Positions 20,878 through 29,953 of a stretch of 36,536 bases of DNA are shown here, piece after piece. The notes under the pieces were generated by a model. It made no database searches. It saw nothing but the letters and a program-made list of their open reading frames with translations, and was not told where the DNA came from. The stretch comes from Marinifilum caeruleilacunae (GTDB lineage Bacteria; Bacteroidota; Bacteroidia; Bacteroidales; Marinifilaceae). Each line of letters starts with the position of its first letter. Within the stretch, counting starts at the first letter, position 1. The stretch is taken from NCBI RefSeq assembly GCF_013141825.1, contig NZ_RZNH01000006.1:126285-162820 (forward strand), read 5' to 3'. The translations under genes and the position numbers were made by a program.

Positions 20878-23676
20878 ATGAAGAAATTCTTAACCTTACT
20901 CGTAATGAGTACGATTTTGTTCTCTGGAATGACCCAGGCGCAAAATACTACAACAATTCCTTTGAATCCTAAGGTAAAGCATGGTAAGCTATCTAATGGA
21001 ATGAGCTATTATGTAATGCACAACGAAGAACCAAAAGACAGAGCAAGTCTTTACTTTGTGCAAAACGTGGGTGCAATTCTGGAAGAAGATGCACAAAATG
21101 GCTTGGCTCACTTTCTGGAGCACATGGCATTTAATGGTCTTAAAAATTTCCCTGGAAAAAACATGATTAACTATCTTGAGAAAAATGGGATTCAGTTTGG
21201 TAGAGATATCAACGCCTATACTGCTCAGGATGAAACAGTATACAATATCAGTAACCTTCCTACTGGTAACGAAAATTTAATCGATTCTGCTCTTCTTGTT
21301 CTTCACGATTGGTCTGGTGGCCTATTGTTGGAAGCAGAAGAAATTGAGGCAGAAAGAGGTGTAATTCACGAAGAGTGGAGAACTCGTAGAAATTCTCGTT
21401 TCCGTATCAATTCGCAAACCAGCCCGGTAATGTACAATCACTCTCAGTACGCTAAACGCGATGTAATTGGTGATTTGGATGTTATCGATAATTTTGAGCA
21501 CAAGCAGTTGCGCGATTACTACAAGAAGTGGTATCGTCCGGATAACCAGGCAGTAGTTGTAGTAGGTGATTTCGATGTAGATAAAATGGAAGCTAAGGTA
21601 CAGGCTCTTTTCTCAAAGATTCCAATGCCTAAAAATGCTGCCGAAAGAGTATACTACCAGGTAGAAGATAGCAAAGAGCCACAATACATTTTGGCAAAAG
21701 ATAAAGAAGCAAAATCAGTTTCTATCAACTGGATTTTCCGTAAGCCAGCTTATACAACACGCGACGAGAATTACATGCGCGAAAGTTTGGTACAGGGAAT
21801 GTTCAACACCATGTTGAATAACCGCTTGAAAGAGTTGATGCAAAATCCTGATTGTCCAGCTGTAGGAATGCAGGTTGGCAATTTCGAAATGTGTCGTACC
21901 AAAGAGGCGAACTACATTGGTGTTGCTCCAAAAGAAAATAAAGAAATTGAAGCATTCGAAGCATTCATGACTGAATTTGCAAGAGTGCAACGTTTTGGAT
22001 TCACCGAATCGGAATTGGAAAGAGTAAAAACTTCTTTCCTAAGAAGCTATGAATCTTATTTACAAGGAAAAGATAAAATCTCGAATGAGGATTGGGCAAA
22101 AACTTACCAAAAGCACTTTTTGAGTGCAAATCCAGCTCCATCGGTAGAGTGGGAAGTAGAATTTGGTCAGAAAACCATTCCAAGCATTACAATTAACGAG
22201 GTAAACTCAATCTTGAGACACTATGGCAATATCAACAACAGTGTATTTGCTTTAAGTGGTCCTGATAAGGAAGAAATTAAATACCCTACCAAAGAAGAGT
22301 TGTTTGCTTCATTAAAGAAAGTAATGACTTCAAATATCGAAGCTTACGCTGATGAAACAGGTGATGCTCCATTGGTAACAGATGAATTGACTGAGAAGAA
22401 GTTTTTGGAGGAATCAGCAGTAAAAGGTACTGATGCGAAACTATATACATTAGAGAATGGTGCAAGAGTGGTTGTTCTTCCGACGGATTACAGCAAGGAT
22501 GAAATCTTGTTTAGCTCTTATAGTTTTGGAGGTAGCTCGCTTCTTGAAAGAGAAGAGATGGAATCGGGAGAAATGGCTACCATGCTAGCACAGATTTCTG
22601 GTGTAGGTGAATTCAATGCCATTCAGTTAAGAAAGAAACTAACGGGTAAAATTGCAGGTGTAAAACCTCAATTGGGTTCATTTACTGAAGGATTCTCAGG
22701 ATCTGCTTCTCCAAAAGATTTCGAAACCATGCTACAATTATTGTATCAGTATTTCGAACACCCAAGATTCGACCAGAATGTGTTCCAGGCTCAAATGGGT
22801 GCCATTAAGAACAATCTTCAAAATGCGAAAGCTGATAATGGCAAAGCATTGAAAGATACAATTGGTCAGATGATGGCAAACCACCACGAACGTGCTTTAA
22901 TGTTCAACGATGAGTTTGTAAACAACATCGATTTTGAAAAAGCAAAGAGCATTTACCTGGAAAGATTTAAAGATGCAAGCGACTTTACCTTCCTGTTTGT
23001 AGGTAATATCGATGAAGAAAAACACTTGCCATTAATTCGCAAGTACATTGGTAGCATTGCTTCTGAAGATAGAGCAGAGAACTGGGTAGACAGAAAAGTA
23101 CGCATGGGCGAAGGCAAAAAGCAAAATATCTTCGAAAGAGAAATGCAAGTGCCTAAATCTACCGTTTACCTTGCTGTGAATAACGAAATGGATTACAATC
23201 TTGAAACCAGAATGTATGCAAGAGTTGTGGCAGAATTGTTATCGAAAAGATATATGGAAACCATCCGCGAGCAAGAAGGTGGAACTTACGGAGTAAGTGT
23301 ACGTCCTTCAATCAGTAAGCGTCCATACGAACATGTTGGCATCTCTATTAGTTTCGATTGTGCTCCTGAAAAGCAAGAGAAATTAAGAGGTTTGGTTTAC
23401 AAAGAAATCGAAGACATTCTAAAAACAGTGAACGAAACTGATCTTGAAGAAATCAAAAAGAATTACATCAAGAACAGAGCTGAGGCTGTAAAACAAAATA
23501 GCTTCTGGCTAAGTGTAATTCAGTCATCATTAATGAACAATGAGGCGATTACCAATACCGAAGCCTACAACAAACTTGTAAACGGTATTAGCACGAAGAA
23601 AGTAAAAGAATTTGCTAAAAAATTATTCAAAAAATACGATTCTGTTGAGGTAGTGATGAACCCTAAGAATTCGTAA
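20878..23676 (+). CDS. Exported M16 family zinc metallopeptidase
   Basis: 932 residues with a signal peptide ending near MTQA-Q (residue 21). Inverted zinc motif HFLEH (His78, Glu81, His82) and the third ligand Glu159 at the expected distance in EIEAERGVIHEEW. The length fits a full M16 protein of two homologous halves. The second half begins near residue 510 (KLYTLENGARVVVLP) and keeps the R/Y substrate-binding style motif QEGGTYGVSVRP typical of M16 C-terminal halves. Acts in the periplasm or at the surface on peptides or misfolded chains. Not obviously tied to the redox cluster; it may be just a neighbour. Confidence 0.92.
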   Translation: MKKFLTLLVMSTILFSGMTQAQNTTTIPLNPKVKHGKLSNGMSYYVMHNEEPKDRASLYFVQNVGAILEEDAQNGLAHFLEHMAFNGLKNFPGKNMINYLEKNGIQFGRDINAYTAQDETVYNISNLPTGNENLIDSALLVLHDWSGGLLLEAEEIEAERGVIHEEWRTRRNSRFRINSQTSPVMYNHSQYAKRDVIGDLDVIDNFEHKQLRDYYKKWYRPDNQAVVVVGDFDVDKMEAKVQALFSKIPMPKNAAERVYYQVEDSKEPQYILAKDKEAKSVSINWIFRKPAYTTRDENYMRESLVQGMFNTMLNNRLKELMQNPDCPAVGMQVGNFEMCRTKEANYIGVAPKENKEIEAFEAFMTEFARVQRFGFTESELERVKTSFLRSYESYLQGKDKISNEDWAKTYQKHFLSANPAPSVEWEVEFGQKTIPSITINEVNSILRHYGNINNSVFALSGPDKEEIKYPTKEELFASLKKVMTSNIEAYADETGDAPLVTDELTEKKFLEESAVKGTDAKLYTLENGARVVVLPTDYSKDEILFSSYSFGGSSLLEREEMESGEMATMLAQISGVGEFNAIQLRKKLTGKIAGVKPQLGSFTEGFSGSASPKDFETMLQLLYQYFEHPRFDQNVFQAQMGAIKNNLQNAKADNGKALKDTIGQMMANHHERALMFNDEFVNNIDFEKAKSIYLERFKDASDFTFLFVGNIDEEKHLPLIRKYIGSIASEDRAENWVDRKVRMGEGKKQNIFEREMQVPKSTVYLAVNNEMDYNLETRMYARVVAELLSKRYMETIREQEGGTYGVSVRPSISKRPYEHVGISISFDCAPEKQEKLRGLVYKEIEDILKTVNETDLEEIKKNYIKNRAEAVKQNSFWLSVIQSSLMNNEAITNTEAYNKLVNGISTKKVKEFAKKLFKKYDSVEVVMNPKNS

Positions 23677-23709
23677 AACAAAATCAATAGTCTGTTTTGG
23701 TTTAGTTTT

Positions 23710-23745
23710 GGATCGGTCGGAGGTAAGGGGCCGGCCGGTCCGTTC
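23710..23745 (+). terminator. GC-rich hairpin after the M16 peptidase
   Basis: GGATCGGTCGG (23710-23720) pairs with CCGGCCGGTCC (23731-23741) with two G-T pairs, followed by GTTCTTT. Probable terminator with a weak U-tract. Confidence 0.7.
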
Positions 23746-23811
23746 TTTCATCTAACAACAATTAACCACCAAAAAACAAAAACAACAAACATTTAATTTT
23801 TAACTCTAATA

Positions 23812-25092
23812 ATGAAAGAAGTTTTCTTACAAAAGCTGAAGGAAGAATTTGTCCCGGCTCTTGGATGTACAGAACCAGTAGCAGTAGCATATGCAGCTGC
23901 TAAGGCACGTGAAGTGTTAACACTACAACCTGAACGCATAGAGTTCTTTGTAAGTGGTAACATTTTAAAGAATGGTATGGGAGTAGGAATTCCTGGTTCT
24001 GGTATGGTTGGATTAACAATTGCCGGAGCTTTGGGAGCTTTGGGGGGCGATCCAACAGCAGGATTGGAAGTTTTGGATGGCATCGGCAATGATGTAATGG
24101 AATTGGCAAAAGCATTTGTCGACCAGGGAAAGGTCTCAGTTGATGTAAAATACGATGTGCCAAAGTTGTACATTGAGTGTATCTGCCACAATGGCGATAA
24201 CACAGGACGAGTAGTAATTCAGGATCGACACACAAACATTGTAGCAGTTGAGAGAAATGGCGAAGTAATTTACAGCAATGCTTGTAATTCTGAAAACAAA
24301 GGAGGTACAGACTTCTCGAAGTGGAGTTTTGAAAATATTTATGCATTTATCAACACGGTTGATATTGATGAGATTCGCTTTATCGAAAAAGGAATTAAGC
24401 TGAACAAATCGATTGCAGAAGAAGGCTTGACCGGAAATTATGGCCTGCAAGTGGGTAAATCGATGATGTTGAACATTAAGAAAGGTTTGCTTTCTCCTGA
24501 TTTGATGAACCGATCAATCATGTTAACGGCAGCTGCTTCGGATGCTCGTATGGCGGGTAGTACTATGCCGGTAATGTCGAACTGCGGTAGTGGTAATCAG
24601 GGAATTAGTGTAACACTTCCGGTTGTTGTTGCAGCCGAAGAGTTGGAAGTTGAGCAGGATAACTTGCTAAGAGGCCTTGCATTGGCTTTGCTAACAACCA
24701 TTTACATGAAATCTTTTGTTGGTCAGCTATCAGCCTTGTGTGGAGTATTGCTTTCAACTGCAGGAGCAGCTTGCGGTATTACTTATATTATGGGCGGAGA
24801 TTTCCAGCAGTTGGGCATGACATTGAAAAACATGACGGGTAGTGTTACCGGTATGATTTGCGATGGTGCGAAGTACGGTTGTTCTCATAAAATTTCGGCA
24901 AGTGTTAGTGCTGCAATCCAGTCATCTCTATTGGCCATGAACCACAATGTGCTGAACGGAATGAATGGGATTATTGATGATGATGTTGAGGCGACCATTC
25001 GAAATATCGGACGTCTGGCAAACGAGGGAATGGAAGTTACTGATGAGGTGATTCTAAAGACCATGTTGGAGAAAATGAAAAAGGTATCATAA
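23812..25092 (+). CDS. cyuA: L-cysteine desulfidase / L-serine dehydratase alpha-like protein (CyuA/YhaM family)
   Basis: 426 residues, cytoplasmic. Family marks: LGCTEPVAVAYAAA (Cys19) at the N terminus, SGNILKNGMGVGIPGSG, and NCGSGNQGIS (Cys258). Cys310, Cys321, Cys350 and Cys357 (CDGAKYGC) lie in the region where this family binds its [4Fe-4S] cluster. CyuA-type enzymes break L-cysteine to pyruvate, ammonia and sulfide; the related serine dehydratases use serine. I cannot separate the two activities from sequence alone, but the length and start motif fit the UPF0597/CyuA group. trxB begins 21 bp after the stop, so the two are one transcript, and a cysteine synthase-family gene follows. Together they point to control of cytoplasmic cysteine and redox state. 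Confidence 0.85.
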   Translation: MKEVFLQKLKEEFVPALGCTEPVAVAYAAAKAREVLTLQPERIEFFVSGNILKNGMGVGIPGSGMVGLTIAGALGALGGDPTAGLEVLDGIGNDVMELAKAFVDQGKVSVDVKYDVPKLYIECICHNGDNTGRVVIQDRHTNIVAVERNGEVIYSNACNSENKGGTDFSKWSFENIYAFINTVDIDEIRFIEKGIKLNKSIAEEGLTGNYGLQVGKSMMLNIKKGLLSPDLMNRSIMLTAAASDARMAGSTMPVMSNCGSGNQGISVTLPVVVAAEELEVEQDNLLRGLALALLTTIYMKSFVGQLSALCGVLLSTAGAACGITYIMGGDFQQLGMTLKNMTGSVTGMICDGAKYGCSHKISASVSAAIQSSLLAMNHNVLNGMNGIIDDDVEATIRNIGRLANEGMEVTDEVILKTMLEKMKKVS

Positions 25093-25113
25093 GCTATAAA
25101 AGATAGATTAAAG

Positions 25114-26070
25114 ATGGATGTGAAAGAGAATAATATTGAAAAAGTAAAGTGTTTGATTATTGGTTCGGGGCCAGCAGGTTATACTGCGGGAATTTATGCC
25201 TCAAGAGCCAATTTGAATCCTGTGGTTTATGAAGGCTTACAGCCTGGTGGTCAGTTGACTACAACAACCGAGATTGATAACTTTCCGGGATATCCGGAAG
25301 GAATTAGCGGTCCGGTAATGATGGGAGAGCTTAAAAAGCAAGCTGAACGATTTGGTTGTGATTGCCGTTGGGGAATTGTTACCAATGTAGATTTTGAGCA
25401 AAGACCATATAAAGTTACCGTTGATGGCAAAACAGAAATTGAAGCTGAATCGGTAATTATTGCTACAGGTGCAACAGCAAAATACCTTGGACTGGAAAGC
25501 GAAGAGAAGTATAAAGGATCAGGAGTTTCGGCTTGTGCTACTTGCGATGGATTTTTCTATCGTGGTAAAGATGTTGCCGTTGTAGGTGGTGGTGATACTG
25601 CCTGCGAGGAAGCTTCTTACCTTGCCGGACTTTGTAATAAAGTGTATTTGGTTGTTCGCAAGGACCACTTGCGTGCTTCTAAAGCAATGCAAGATAGAGT
25701 TTTCAAAACAGAGAATATCGAAATTTTATTCGAGCACAATACAAAAGAATTAACTGGAGATATGGGAGTAGAAGGCTGTACTTTAATTAAGAAGGCCGGA
25801 ACTTCGGAAGAAGAAGAGGTGAAAATTGCCATTGATGGATTTTTCCTGGCAATCGGACATCATCCAAATTCTGATATCTTCTCGAAATATGTAAATACTG
25901 ACGAGCAGGGATACATTTTAACCGAAGCAGGAACACCAAAAACAAATGTTGAAGGTGTATTTGCTTGTGGCGATGTTCAGGATCCTGTATACCGTCAGGC
26001 CATTACTTCTGCAGCTTCTGGTTGCCAGGCAGCTATGGAGGCAGAAAGATATTTGGCAGAATTGAACTAA
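25114..26070 (+). CDS. trxB: Thioredoxin reductase
   Basis: 318 residues, the usual length. FAD-binding GSGPAGYTAG near the N terminus, GGQLTTTTEIDNFPG, redox-active CATCDG (Cys141, Cys144), NADPH-binding GGGDTACEEA, and the C-terminal FAD motif ACGDVQDPVYRQAITSAASG. It reduces cytoplasmic thioredoxin with NADPH, the electron source for the DsbD encoded at 18528. It starts 21 bp after the cyuA-like gene with no terminator between, so they form an operon; this pairing of trxB with cysteine breakdown is noteworthy. The start used gives a short charged N-terminal extension (MDVKENNIEKVK), which is plausible. Confidence 0.96.
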   Translation: MDVKENNIEKVKCLIIGSGPAGYTAGIYASRANLNPVVYEGLQPGGQLTTTTEIDNFPGYPEGISGPVMMGELKKQAERFGCDCRWGIVTNVDFEQRPYKVTVDGKTEIEAESVIIATGATAKYLGLESEEKYKGSGVSACATCDGFFYRGKDVAVVGGGDTACEEASYLAGLCNKVYLVVRKDHLRASKAMQDRVFKTENIEILFEHNTKELTGDMGVEGCTLIKKAGTSEEEEVKIAIDGFFLAIGHHPNSDIFSKYVNTDEQGYILTEAGTPKTNVEGVFACGDVQDPVYRQAITSAASGCQAAMEAERYLAELN

Positions 26071-26151
26071 TTGAATTTTCTCTCTGAAGCATTCATTGAG
26101 AAGATTTGATCTTCCATAATATCGAATTTTAAGTGTAAGTTTCAGCGAAGC

Positions 26152-26206
26152 AGGCAATCTCGACAAATTTTCAGACATGTTTTTATAATGCGAGATTGCC
26201 TCTTTT
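26152..26206 (+). terminator. Terminator after trxB
   Basis: AGGCAATCTCG (26152-26162) pairs with CGAGATTGCCT (26191-26201), followed by CTTTT. The 28-base loop is long but the 11-bp stem is perfect. Confidence 0.75.
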
Positions 26207-26278
26207 AAAAAAAAATAAGAGATAAACAGATCTCTATAAATTAAAATATGTTCAACAACTAAATAACAACCTAACAAA

Positions 26279-27394
26279 ATGATTACAAATCCCCTAAGCA
26301 AAAGACTTGTAGGAATTTCCAGTTTGATTGGAAATACACCTTTGCTGGCAATTGAGTTTGAATACAAAGGAGTAACACGAACCATTTATGCTAAAGCCGA
26401 ATACCTGAATATGACAGGTAGTATCAAGGATAGAATGGCCTTTCATATTTTGCAGAAAGCATATCAAAGCGGAGCTTTAAAAGAAGGAGATCGTATTATT
26501 GAGGCAACCAGTGGTAATACTGGAATTGCTTTTTCAGGAATCGGTCGTGCCATGGGACATCCGGTTACCATTTATATGCCCGATTGGATGAGCCAGGAAA
26601 GAATCAACCTGATTAGAAGCTATGGAGCGGATATTCAGTTGGTAAGCAAAGAAGAAGGTGGTTTCCTTGGAAGTATTGAAATGGCCAATAAACTAGCCGA
26701 AGAAGATGAGAAAACATTTTTGCCACGCCAATTTTCCAACTGGGACAATTGCGAAGCTCATTACAACACAACAGCACAAGAGTTGTGGTGGCAATTAAAA
26801 TATAGAAACTTACAACCTGATGCCTTTGTAGCAGGTGTTGGAACCGGAGGTACTGTAATGGGGGTAGGAAAATTCCTGAAAGAACAGAATCCGGAGATTA
26901 AAGTTCATCCACTGGAGCCTTCCAATTCGCCAACAATGACTACCGGTTACAAAGTGGGCAAACACCGTATTCAAGGAATTTCTGATGAGTTTATTCCATC
27001 AATCGTAGAATTGGATAAGCTGGATGATATTGTAAGTGTTGACGATGGTGACGCTATTATTATGGCGCAGAAATTGTCATCTATTTTGGGAATTGGAATC
27101 GGTATTTCATCGGGAGCAAACTTTTTGGGAGCATTGAAACTTCAGGAAGAATTAGGACCCGATGCTGTAGTGGTTACCATATTTGCCGATGACAATAAGA
27201 AATACCTGAGTACCGATTTAATGCGTGAAGAACCAGTAAAAGAAGATTTTATGGCACCAAGTGTTGATTTGCATAAATTCAGAGCCTTTAAACGAGTGTG
27301 TCACACTTGTTGTGATCCTACCGACTGTGTCGAAGGAAATTATCATGATGCATACGAAATGGTGAAATTGCCATATTGTCCGCGAAGAAATTAA
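26279..27394 (+). CDS. Cysteine synthase-family PLP enzyme with Cys-rich C-terminal tail
   Basis: 371 residues, fold type II PLP enzyme. The PLP lysine is in MTGSIKDR (Lys50), followed by the [10 protein letters not shown] loop (near residue 80) and the phosphate-binding [12 protein letters not shown]. This is the pattern of O-acetylserine sulfhydrylase / cystathionine beta-synthase proteins. It is longer than CysK by some 50 residues: the tail after about residue 325 carries [10 protein letters not shown] (341, 344, 345, 350) and PYC (367), a group that could bind a metal or form regulatory disulfides. It probably makes cysteine from O-acetylserine and sulfide, the reverse direction to the upstream desulfidase, but other acceptors are possible. 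Transcribed from its own promoter after a terminator; ends with a strong terminator. Confidence 0.88.
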   Translation: MITNPLSKRLVGISSLIGNTPLLAIEFEYKGVTRTIYAKAEYLNMTGSIKDRMAFHILQKAYQSGALKEGDRIIEATSGNTGIAFSGIGRAMGHPVTIYMPDWMSQERINLIRSYGADIQLVSKEEGGFLGSIEMANKLAEEDEKTFLPRQFSNWDNCEAHYNTTAQELWWQLKYRNLQPDAFVAGVGTGGTVMGVGKFLKEQNPEIKVHPLEPSNSPTMTTGYKVGKHRIQGISDEFIPSIVELDKLDDIVSVDDGDAIIMAQKLSSILGIGIGISSGANFLGALKLQEELGPDAVVVTIFADDNKKYLSTDLMREEPVKEDFMAPSVDLHKFRAFKRVCHTCCDPTDCVEGNYHDAYEMVKLPYCPRRN

Positions 27395-27418
27395 TCAATC
27401 TAATTTCCATATCTCAAG

Positions 27419-27447
27419 CCTCTGTCATTACCGACAGAGGTTTTTTT
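27419..27447 (+). terminator. Strong intrinsic terminator
   Basis: CCTCTGTC (27419-27426), ATTACC loop, GACAGAGG (27433-27440), then seven T. It ends the cysteine synthase-like gene; the converging minus-strand gene stops at 27542. Confidence 0.92.
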
Positions 27448-27541
27448 GTAGAAAGTTATTATATGCTTTTGATTTGAATGGAGTATATCTACAAGTAAAA
27501 TTTTATTTCAAGATTTGTAAATCTGTTTAAACATGCACCAA

Positions 27542-29686
27542 TTATTCCTCACTAATTTGCGAAGCCTTTTGCACCAACTGCTGGGTTACCTCTGCAATAT
27601 TGTAAAGCAATACCAATTTTTGTCTTTGTGTTCCTCTTTCAGCATGCTCAAGGCGATCTCCAATTTTCTCAAGTACAAGGTTTAACTCCTCCGATGAGCA
27701 CTGAGAATCGTTCTTTCTTAAAGATAATGCTACAGAATGCAATGTCTTTTCAACTTCCTGGTACATCAATTTCACTTCATCGTTCATATAATCAGCAATG
27801 CTTCGATGCGCTCCAAGTGCCGATAAATAGGAAAGAAGCGCATGGTTGAGATAGGTAATCGAAAAAGCACGTTTTTGCAATTTCTGGTGTCGCTTTGGTT
27901 CAAGTTTCATGCCTCTCCATGCCAGTGACAATGAACTGTCGGCCTGGTGAGCCTGGTAACGCGAAATGCGATATGGCAGATCATCTTCGCTTGGCGATTC
28001 ATGCTCCAGCAAGATCCGGTTAAAATAATTCCTGTTTTTCTCAACTGCCGATGCCAGTAGGTTGGGCAACTGTTTGTACTGCCAGTCGGGCCACATAAAG
28101 CGAACCACCAGAATGGCAAGTGCAGCTCCGATTACAGTGTCTATCACTCTTGGAATCATCACCACAACGCCTTTGTCGGCAATCAGGTTAAAGGCAGCAA
28201 TTACAAAAATAGTAACAAAGATTACCGATGTTGCATAATTTCTTTTTAACCATGAAAAGAAGAGGTAACTGGCTACCAAAAGCAAAACAACCTGTCCTCC
28301 GGCTGTAGGTAGAATTTGTACCACCGAAACACCAATTACAACACCTGTAATTGTTCCCAGAATTCTTTGGAACAGGCGCTGTCGTGTTTCGCTATAGCTG
28401 GGCTGACAAACAAACAAACTTGTTAGCAATATCCAGTACCCCTTTTCAATATCAAAGGAAAGCATTAAAATGTAACCCAAAAGAAAACAGGTCGACAAAC
28501 GAAATGCATATTTTAATTTTGGGTGGTTCCAGTTTAACTGACTTGTAAATCGGTTCCACAAGCTGTTTGTATCTTTGTCAACTCGTGGTAAAAAGCCGGA
28601 ACTTACATTAAAATTCATGTTTTGCAGGGAAATATGCGATTGATTCAAATTCTGTAAAAGTAAACCGAGATCGTTCTTTTTCGCAGATTTCCTGATTTCT
28701 TTCAGTTGAGTTTTGATGGCATTAATGGTCCATTTAATGGATACAGGATGATGGTATTCCGTTCCCATCAGCAAGCTTTTAGATACCTCGTGCGCTGCAA
28801 GTGACAACTGCAGCATCAACTGTCCCAGGCCTTCCAGAATTTCTCGGTTGTCCGAATCGGAACTCAACAAATCGTATCGCTCATGGCTCGAGGCTGCACG
28901 TTCATGTAAACTTTGCAAAAGGATAAATTTGTGCAGGTAAGGACGCAACTCATTGCTATCCTGAATGGCATCAGCATAGGAATTCAAAACATTCTTACAG
29001 CGGCCCAAGGAGGCAATCATCTGCACATTTAAAGAGGCAAGCCTTTGCCTGGTTTTCTTTTGTATGGATTTATCGCTTGGAAATAGTTTTGATTTTTCCT
29101 TCATGTATAAGGAAAGGTTCTCAAAACCATCTGCCAATTGCTCTTCAAGTAATCGGGCAGGATGCAGGTAAAGTAGAATTAAAGAGAGCAAACCATAAAA
29201 CAATGCACCGGCAGGTAATAATATAATTTGCAAGTACCAGTTGGGAGAAATTTCGGCGCCAAGCATGGTATAAATGGCAATGAGCAAGGCACCAAATGTA
29301 ATTCCGCGATAGCGTTCACCCAATCCTCCAATCAGGATAAAAGTAACAGTTGAACCTACAAGACCAATCCCAAATAATATCGGGTAGGGCAGCAAGAGCT
29401 GTACCGAAGCACTCGAAATTACAAAGCTGAGCACAGTTAAGAGCAAGGCTTTAATTCTTCCTTTCGGATGGTCATCGGTCTCGGATAATGCACCGGCCAA
29501 TGCTCCCAAAGCAAGAGTTACCCCGATAAAAGACATTTGAAAGGCAACAAATGGAATCAGTAGCACTCCCATTGAAATGGCCGCCTTTAGGGCCAATAAG
29601 CGATTTGGATAACGCCACAAATTGCGAATCCAGAATTCATACCACTGTTGTCCTTGAAATCTATTTCCTCTAATTCTATTTTTCAT
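27542..29686 (-). CDS. FUSC family (YccS/YhfK-like) inner membrane protein
   Basis: 714 residues. Two hydrophobic blocks (about residues 25-180 and 390-540), each with several membrane segments, separated and followed by soluble helical parts. The second block has the FUSC signature QPSYSETRQRLFQRILGTITG, with WPDW at its end. This matches the YccS/YhfK and aromatic-acid-efflux-related FUSC group, whose substrates are mostly unknown. No membrane fusion partner gene lies beside it. The start codon is preceded by a TATCTTTG box on the same strand. It seems unrelated to the redox genes. Confidence 0.88.
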   Translation of the reverse strand: MKNRIRGNRFQGQQWYEFWIRNLWRYPNRLLALKAAISMGVLLIPFVAFQMSFIGVTLALGALAGALSETDDHPKGRIKALLLTVLSFVISSASVQLLLPYPILFGIGLVGSTVTFILIGGLGERYRGITFGALLIAIYTMLGAEISPNWYLQIILLPAGALFYGLLSLILLYLHPARLLEEQLADGFENLSLYMKEKSKLFPSDKSIQKKTRQRLASLNVQMIASLGRCKNVLNSYADAIQDSNELRPYLHKFILLQSLHERAASSHERYDLLSSDSDNREILEGLGQLMLQLSLAAHEVSKSLLMGTEYHHPVSIKWTINAIKTQLKEIRKSAKKNDLGLLLQNLNQSHISLQNMNFNVSSGFLPRVDKDTNSLWNRFTSQLNWNHPKLKYAFRLSTCFLLGYILMLSFDIEKGYWILLTSLFVCQPSYSETRQRLFQRILGTITGVVIGVSVVQILPTAGGQVVLLLVASYLFFSWLKRNYATSVIFVTIFVIAAFNLIADKGVVVMIPRVIDTVIGAALAILVVRFMWPDWQYKQLPNLLASAVEKNRNYFNRILLEHESPSEDDLPYRISRYQAHQADSSLSLAWRGMKLEPKRHQKLQKRAFSITYLNHALLSYLSALGAHRSIADYMNDEVKLMYQEVEKTLHSVALSLRKNDSQCSSEELNLVLEKIGDRLEHAERGTQRQKLVLLYNIAEVTQQLVQKASQISEE

Positions 29687-29706
29687 CGCTCATCAAGATT
29701 AACTGA

Positions 29707-29714
29707 CAAAGATA
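29707..29714 (-). promoter_or_regulatory. TAnnTTTG-type -7 box for the FUSC gene
   Basis: Read on the minus strand the bases are TATCTTTG, an exact match to the Bacteroidota -7 consensus TAnnTTTG. It lies 21 nt before the FUSC start codon, implying a very short leader. No clear TTG is found at the expected -33 distance. Confidence 0.5.
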
Positions 29715-29953
29715 GCAGAACTTCAAATTTGAAAGTGTGTATTTTAGAATTTATTTCAAACTTTCCATTCATAAACTTCATACTGTAAGATGTTTAAATG
29801 TAAAATAGGTCTGTTAATCAAAACTTCACATAAACTTAATCCATGTTCTATATTTGAGTTGGTTTTTTATCTATTTTAGCGACTCAACAACCATTTTGTA
29901 GGCTCTTCGTGATAAAGTGAAAACTAAACAAATCATTATTATTAACTAAGCCT

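Noticed and set aside
29851-29880. Housekeeping promoter for the giant nuclease gene (TTTG ... TATTTTAG)
   Set aside because: The -7 box misses the final G pattern and the spacing to TTTG is too short (15 bases), so the support is too weak to list.
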